From Loxodes magnus (Eukaryota > Ciliophora > Karyorelictea > Loxodida > Loxodidae), in NCBI GenBank assembly GCA_946699065.1, contig CAMPDV010000246.1:343739-407738 (forward strand): a DNA stretch of 64,000 nucleotides, given 5' to 3'. The position numbers and the translations under genes are program-made. How positions within the stretch are numbered: the first letter of the stretch is position 1; every line of letters starts with the position of its first letter. A model generated the notes under the pieces. That model did no database searches, had not been told where the DNA came from, and saw only the letters and a program-made list of their open reading frames with translations. Of the stretch, positions 32,648-64,000 are shown piece after piece.

Positions 32648-33310
32648 TTAAATAGGGTGGAAAGCTCTCTTCTTCGGATGCTGATTGGAGGCCCAGCAAG
32701 GCAACAAAAAAATGAGTGTGGACGGAGGATGAATCGGAAGAAGAGAAACCAATAACAAGAGAAGGAAGATGCGATAAGCTGGAGAAATCTGAATGCCAGG
32801 AGGAAACTTTCTTCATCATAGATCGGGAAAATGTACTCGTAATCGCATATTGCATCCTATACTTTGGAAGGAAAAATTAAAGGACGTATCGCAGGGAGAG
32901 AAAAGAGAGAAAAGAGAGAAAAGAGAGAAAAGAGAGAAAAGAGAGAAAAGAGAGAAAAGAGAGAAAAGAGAGAAAAGAGAGAAAAGAGAGAAAAAGAGAG
33001 AAAAGAGAGAAAAAGAGAGAAAAGAGAGAAAAGAGAGAGAAAAGAGAGAAAAGAGAGAAAAGAGAGAAAAGAGAGAAAAAGAAAAGAGAGAAAGAGAGAG
33101 AAAAGAGAGAAAAGAGAGAAAAGAGAGAAAAGAGAGAAAAGAGAGAAAAGAGAGAAAAGAGAGAAAAGAGAGAAAAGAGAGAAAAGAGAGAAAGAGAGAG
33201 AAAAGAGAGAAAAGAGAGACCTATAAAAAAAATTTCGAAATTAAATAAAATTAATTTAAAGCGATGCACACCAACGAGAGTGCTTCACGCTCTATAATCG
33301 AATTTATTTA
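32648..33310 (+). mobile_element. family B-like element, copy 4, with purine expansion
   Basis: Starts TTTAAATAGGGTGGAAAGC and ends at the common stem-loop (33261-33299, GCGATGCACACCAACGAGAG...) and a TTTATTTATTTA tail. The middle differs from other copies and contains a long tandem purine array (32897-33219). The element ends about 60 bp before the LINE open frame, so it could alternatively be part of the LINE 5' region. Confidence 0.55.
32897..33219. repeat. 9-bp purine tandem repeat (GAGAGAAAA)n
   Basis: About 36 copies of a 9-bp purine unit with a few length variants (extra A, or GAGAGAGA). The period is a multiple of three, so long Lys/Arg/Glu frames on the + strand and a Leu/Ser/Phe frame on the - strand arise automatically. 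I do not regard these as genes. A perfect polypurine/polypyrimidine tract of this length can form triplex DNA. Confidence 0.95.
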
Positions 33311-33365
33311 TTTATTTATAATAAATTCTAAAAGCATATTTATTTTTATATTTAATATATTAAAA

Positions 33366-34480
33366 ATGGTTAGTTTCAAGAAGGATTTTTACACCACCTC
33401 CTCAATGTAAAAGAGAAAACCTGAAGCACTTTCTTCTACCACGTCTTCGCTTTAATTAGTCCAACCTTCTTTATTACGAATGGAAATCAGGCTTATAATT
33501 CAAGCTCTCAGACTACACGGAACCATTTCCACTGATCAAAGAAACACGATATAATAATACTCTCAACGAAAAAAGGATACCAATATATCTATTTTTGGAC
33601 GGACTTCTCTAAAAGGAAAAGCATAAAATAAGAAAGGAATGAAGTGGTAAAATAAGTCACAACCTAAGCTATAATTTAATAAAAGAATTAAAAACTAATC
33701 TCAGCCAACGTCCCTGAAGACTAAATGGTAAGAGTCTACTAAAATATCTATGATGATCTATCAGATATGGTTTGGTTGCAGTTTATTTTAACCACTATCT
33801 GGAAAATACTGATTTACTAGAGAAAAATGCCATAGACTAAGTAGTAATAAAAGTGCTTAGAAATCAAATATGGAGCGAGTACGGACAAGCAGTGGCCAAA
33901 TTCATCGTCAAATAAAACGGAATAGTATATTTAATATCCAATAATGAAGAAAGATACTAGTAATTCGCTTAATTCAGGGAATGAACATTCAAAGGCGTTA
34001 GAATTCCTATCTAAGCAAGAAACTAAATAGAAAATTTTGACATTCATAACTACCCAGTTTACTTCATAATAAACGAATACTCAAACATGAAGGAAGTAAT
34101 GGAAGTAATGAGATAATATGGAAAATCTAGAGGAGAGGTATAGCATACATACCCAAACACAACGATGCTAACAGCTTGCAGTATAGTGTACTTAGATTTA
34201 AAGGATATAGTCGAAGCAAAGAGGATACCAGAAGTAATAGACCTGAACGGAAACAAAATGAGAATACAGCACCCAGTAAATTTTGTCTGCTGTTTATGCA
34301 AAGTGAAAGGGCACACAGATCAAAAATGCAGAAGGGTGGAAGCAGCAAAAAGGAAAAAACTACATACAAGAGAATTAGAGATGCTTGAAGGAGAAGTTAA
34401 ATTAGCAATAAACAAACCAGAATAAAAAGCAAATCAAGCAAATAAAGAGGATATCTGAAAAAGGAGAGTAAATGATTATA
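33366..34480 (+). pseudogene. LINE ORF1-like region with CCHC zinc knuckle
   Basis: Nucleic-acid-binding, gag-like part of the retrotransposon. Protein-like sequence begins near ATG 33366 and changes frame before about 33780. From there one frame continues to about 34480. It contains a perfect CCHC knuckle, C-x2-C-x4-H-x4-C (CCLCKVKGHTDQKC, about 34285-34326), followed by a basic segment. Around 33780-34200 the text (AKFIVKQNGIVYLIS and later YFIINEYSNMKEVMEVM) looks like the folded RNA-binding part of LINE ORF1 proteins, by analogy only. The shorter minus-strand frames here are shadows. Confidence 0.7.
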
Positions 34481-34589
34481 GAGGAAGCAAGGGAAGAAGA
34501 GAAGGAAATAAAACGAGGAGAATAGGAAAATAATTAAAGCAACTAAACAATTAAATAATAAAAAACCTTTTATGCTAAATGAATAAATA

Positions 34590-37500
34590 AGAATTATTTT
34601 TCATCAAAATGGAATTGGACATATGTAAGGCAGAGGGATAGAGAAATGTTCATAGAACTAAAAAAAAAGAAAGCAAACAATTATACAATAAGATATAATA
34701 TTAAAAAAAATCAGATAAAAGGATAGGATAAGTGATGGTAAAAACGCTAAACTCTAACAGAAGAAATAAGAAAAAAACAAAATAGCATAATGTAGTATGT
34801 AAGGAAAAGCGTTAATAAAGAAAAATAACAAAAAGAAATAGAACAAGTTCAAGAAGAAAAATAATAAAATGCAAGATAAAAGTGAGAAGTAAGAAGCAAA
34901 CTGAAACAAGCCTCAATTAGAATTTACTACGCTAAGAAACCAAAACGAAAATGAAAAATTACCCAACAACAATTAATAGGAAAAGGCAAAAGAAGAAGAA
35001 TAGAATAGATAATAAGAAGGAAAAGATAGATAATAAGTGAAAAAATATAAAAAAAGGGGAAATAACTAATAATGAAGAAAATAGGGAAGCTTAGAATGAT
35101 AGATAAGATAAAAGAAAGATGGAGTAGGCAGATGAATAAAAAGAAGAAAGTGATGAAGAGAAGCATAGAGATGGGTGAAAAAGAAGAATAAGAATAAGTC
35201 ATAAAAATAGGGACAGTAAATGTTAGGGGAGCTAGAAGTACAAAAGAGGTACTAGCCAAATTCATGACTCAAGAAAATATCCACATAATGGCAATATAAG
35301 AGATTTAGATTGAAGACTAAAAAGATATGTGTAATATAGCAGGATATAAAAACTTAATAAATATCGGGTCTAAAAAAGGAAAAGGAGTAGCATTTTATAT
35401 AAGAAACGACATATGTAAGGAGATCAAAGAAATATAGAATGAAGTTAACCAAATGACGCTTTTTGGAGGAGCGAGAGTGATGGCCGTTGAAATAAGGAGA
35501 AAACTGGCAGTAATAAATATATATGCACCTGTGGAAATGTCAACTAATAATATGAGTCATTCTATAACTTAATGAACGAATTCAAACTTTAAGCAACAGA
35601 AAAAGGACTTAATGTAATGATAATAAGAGATTGAAATGCGCAATTAGAGTAATGACAACCAAAGAAAACAAACTCAGCTGGTAAGAAAATGCTACAGTTC
35701 ATGGAACAGAATAATTTAATATGCCTTGATCCAATTGAAATAGGTACTTACGTTCACTAAAACAATGAATATAAAATAGATTACTTTTTAATTGAAGAGA
35801 CAATGAGAGAAAAGGTGATAAAAAGTGATTTTTATTACTCATACGTAATAGGAGACCATAGACCTGGTATTATATAGATAAGTTTGTAAAGAAGTTAGAA
35901 AAACATAAAAGATAGCAAAAATAAATTATCTACTATTAAAGAAAAAAGAGATCTAAGAATAATTTGAAAGATTTATACAAGAAAATATCTAAGAAGAAGA
36001 AATAGAAAGCCTAAACAGCACGTAGACTTACAAATGATGAAAGAAAAAGATATAAGAAGGAACTCAAATGGTATGTGGAACAGTTAAAACATAAAACTTT
36101 AAGATATATAAATACTCAGAAACAATAAAATAGTGCAATAAAATTTTTGGAAAAGGAAGTAAACAATTAAAATAAAGAATAAAGAACAACGAAGAAATAA
36201 ATGAAAATCAACAAAACGAAAAATATAGAGAATACCAAAGAGTAAGACAAGAATACATTTAATCAAGAAAAAAGATTAAAAAAACTAACTTAACCTATTT
36301 ATGGACAATGTAAATAAAGGAAACCTAACAGAAATGTGGAGGGAACTAAAAAACCTACTTAATAGAAAAAATAATGTGTGAGTACTCTTATCAAAAGAAG
36401 ATGTTAAGACTTTTAGGAACGAATTATAGCAGTTATATGAAGATGGCGATAATACGATACCAACTAATCTCTTAAACAAGAGATAAATAGTGGTAAACGA
36501 ATATGAAATTTGAGAAAAAATTAACTAATTGGCAAAATGAAAAGCAGCAGGACCTGATGAAATATAAGTAGAAACAATTTTAGCTGGTGGGAAAAAATTA
36601 ATAGAAGTAATTTGCAAAAAATAGCTAAGATGATTTAAGAGGGAGTAATATCTTAGGAGATGAAACAACAATACATAATATTAATATACAAAAAAGGAGG
36701 ATAAATGAACCCGATGAACTATAGACCAATTTCTTTATTGAATCATGTTTTAAAAATTGTAGACGCATGAATTTTCTAGCAATTTTAAGGATCTCTTCAT
36801 AATTATGAAAGCGAATACTAATAAGGTTTCGAAAAAGGAAAATCATGCGCACTATAAATCTTCAATCTAAGAACAGTATAGGAATGGTCAATGCGGAACA
36901 AAAAAGATTTATTTGTAAAATTTGTTGAAATTAAGAATGTTATGACTCAGAGAAAAGAATAGACTTATGATAAATCCTAAACGATCTAAAAGTACCAGAA
37001 TAGATAATTATACTGCTAGCAAACTTCTACTGTGAAGAAGAAATTAAAAAGAAAATCAATGATTAAATAGCAAAATCATTCGCGACAATTAAAGGGCTAA
37101 AACAGGGAAGCATAACGTCGCCAAGACTATTTAACTGATAATATCAAGACTTCTCCATAGTTTGGAAGATTAAAAGCTAGGAATAACGATAGACTATAAA
37201 AATGAAGAGGGATGAACATAAGAAATATGGCAGGACGTTTTGCATACGCAGATAACAAACCTTAATAAGCGAATGGGAATAAATAGAGGAAGTAATCGAA
37301 AATTTAACCTAATGGACAGAAAGAACAAATTGGAAATTGCAGACAAAACAAAATGAATAATCTGAAAATCAGAAGAAAATAGTAACTAAGAAAATATTGG
37401 AAATACTATCGAGGCAGGAAATTTAAGGATCGAAAGAGTAACGACCTTTTAGAAAAAGTTCATTCAATAGAAGAGAACATCACTTTTGAAAAACAAATAG

Positions 37501-37860
37501 AGAATAGACTTAAAGCAACATAAAAAAGGCAAACATGAATATTGGGAAAAAATAACAATTTATAAGGGATTAACTCAATATAATGCAGGAAAAATGAGAA
37601 AAAACTTCATGAGCTAAATTTTGCGTTATGGGACAGAAGTGAACAATATTGCGAATAATTTGCAGGAATAGAAGTGATGGAGCAAATAGAAATAATATAG
37701 AAAAGATATTTATGAAATATCAAAGATGACCCTTTTTAAGTGAAAATGAGAAATAATAAAAAGAAATGCAGATTATGGCATTTAAGCACATTATATGAAT
37801 AAAAAATGTTGAAATTAAGAGGTAAATTAATTAAAAAAAAGGAAAAACGTTAGAAGTATT
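34590..37860 (+). pseudogene. LINE ORF2-like region: endonuclease and reverse transcriptase
   Basis: Endonuclease domain about 35200-35900: TVNVRGAR at the start, AIQEI with the catalytic Glu context, INIYAP, RD-W-NAQL (Trp = TGA; normally GDWNA or GDFNA) and GDHRP near 35860. One base is missing near 35545. Reverse transcriptase about 36540-37330: KAAGPDEI, NYRPISLLN, a QGFEKGKS segment, ITSPRLFN and FAYADN in place of the catalytic YADD, followed by a frame change into LISEWEQIEEVIENL. The loss of one active-site Asp plus frameshifts means this copy cannot move by itself. The gene order is that of clade I/L1-type APE-bearing LINEs. Confidence 0.8.
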
Positions 37861-38039
37861 ATAGTTCGATAAGAGTAAAGAAGATAATTTTTAATTTAAT
37901 CATTCTACGGAGAATTAAAAGAAGAAAAAAAAATAGAAAAAAAGTTAATCTAATAGATATCGGCATAAACAATTTTATCAGAAAGTCAAACAAAAATAAA
38001 AAAATTCGAATAAATAATGTAGTTAAAGATATTGAAAAT

Positions 38040-38430
38040 ATGTAGTAAATTCAAAAAAAAAAAAAAAAATAATTTTCTGAAAATGTAGTAAAATAAAAGC
38101 AATCATGAATAAAATAAAAAAGAAAAAAAAAAATTTTTATCAAAAAAAATGGAAAGATTCCTTTATATTAAAAAAAAACAATAAATATCGAAGAGAAAAA
38201 ACATAAAAAAAAATGGAAAAAAAATTCTTTTTTAAATGAAAGAGAAAAAGTAATGATTGAAAAAAAAAATTATAAAGAGAAAAACATGTCGAAATACAGA
38301 GAAAAAATAAATTTTAGATTATATAAATATCAATAAGATTAAAAAAAAGCAAAAAAAGACATGAAAAAAAAATTTCTAAATTAAAAGAAAAAAAAAAAAA
38401 AACGTGATAATACTTAAAAACCAGCGTTTT
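38040..38430. other. A-rich low-complexity tail
   Basis: Long runs of A with AT-rich spacers between the last LINE coding signal and the WD40 array. Probably the 3' untranslated end of the LINE. It lacks the stem-loop that ends families A, B and C. Confidence 0.5.
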
Positions 38431-38439
38431 CAAAATTTA

Positions 38440-53933
<15,494 letters not shown>

Positions 53934-53941
53934 ATCACTGG
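53934..53941. other. head-to-head inversion junction of the WD40 array
   Basis: The + array stops inside a unit at GGCTATATCC. Eight bases (CAATCACT) follow, and then GGATATAGCC starts the inverted arm. The flanks form an immediate palindrome extending for kilobases. The spacer is itself part of the repeat (AGTGATTG read on the minus strand), so there is no unique DNA at the turn. Confidence 0.9.

Positions 53942-64000
<10,059 letters not shown>

Larger units (their letters stand above)
33366..38400 (+). mobile_element. LINE-type (non-LTR) retrotransposon, degenerate
   Basis: About 5 kb on the + strand carrying, in order, a CCHC zinc knuckle, an apurinic-endonuclease-like domain and a reverse transcriptase, with no flanking long terminal repeats. 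It follows a family B element and ends in several hundred bases of A-rich low-complexity sequence (38040-38420). The WD40 array begins at 38440. The open frames use TAA/TAG as Gln and TGA as Trp like the host genes, but contain several frameshifts, so this copy is dead. Boundaries are approximate; target-site duplications could not be identified in the AT-rich flanks. Confidence 0.8.

Noticed and set aside
32793..33269. Lys/Arg/Glu-rich + frames and a Leu/Ser/Phe-rich - frame
   Set aside because: Artefacts of the 9-bp purine repeat inside a family B element.
34059..35265. Minus-strand hydrophobic frames within the LINE
   Set aside because: Antisense shadows of the purine-rich retrotransposon coding strand.

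Overview
The window looks like a gene-sparse, AT-rich genomic contig from a ciliate with a heavily reassigned code. Read with TAA and TAG as glutamine and most in-frame TGA as tryptophan, recognisable protein families appear: two complete protein kinases, a P5B-type cation ATPase, a LINE-type retrotransposon and a huge WD40 array. In several of them a TGA sits exactly where the family has a conserved Trp. TGA is also the only plausible terminator. This fits the karyorelictean code (Loxodes/Parduczia type, UAR=Gln, UGA=Trp or stop). A Condylostoma-type ciliate cannot be excluded from sequence alone. Because nearly every frame is formally open under this code, I called genes from protein-like content and family motifs, not from frame length.

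Layout. 1-6 kb: AT-rich DNA, a hypothetical reading frame, a truncated P5B ATPase (from 2679), a kinase C-terminal relic and a tRNA-Leu(CAA). 6-14 kb: several lineage-specific hypothetical genes (6663-7466 +, 8689-9690 -, about 10680-11579 +, 12001-12941 + with a 23-nt intron), interrupted by short retroelement-like repeats. I define three families, A, B and C, which share a 3' stem-loop followed by a TTTATT-type tail. 14.5-16.3 kb: a kinase with a Gln-rich tail. 17.9-20.1 kb: two near-identical tRNA-Ser(AGA) genes in inverted orientation around a P-type ATPase relic. 20.3-26 kb: small hypothetical genes, a family C element, a decayed kinase copy, a GC-richer island at 24.53-24.81 kb and a frame-broken hypothetical gene. 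26.2-29.6 kb: a second tRNA-Leu(CAA), an 8-bp minisatellite and a complete kinase. 30.4-31.3 kb: a kelch-like gene with broken frames. 32.1-33.3 kb: two family B elements, the second with a purine expansion. 33.4-38.4 kb: a degenerate LINE with a CCHC knuckle, an apurinic-type endonuclease and a reverse transcriptase.

The last 25.5 kb is one WD40 repeat family. About 126 near-identical 123-bp units run on the + strand (38440-53933). An abrupt head-to-head turn follows, and about 82 units run on the - strand to the window end. The minus arm repeats the + arm segment of roughly 42.04-52.09 kb unit by unit, but carries many single-base insertions that the + arm lacks. It is therefore probably a fold-back read or assembly product, although a real inverted duplication is possible.

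The genes do not form a pathway. The common themes are repeated copying (kinases, tRNAs, ATPases, WD units) and retroelement activity. Many protein-like stretches carry single-base frameshifts; these may be pseudogene decay or uncorrected long-read errors, and the sequence alone cannot separate the two.
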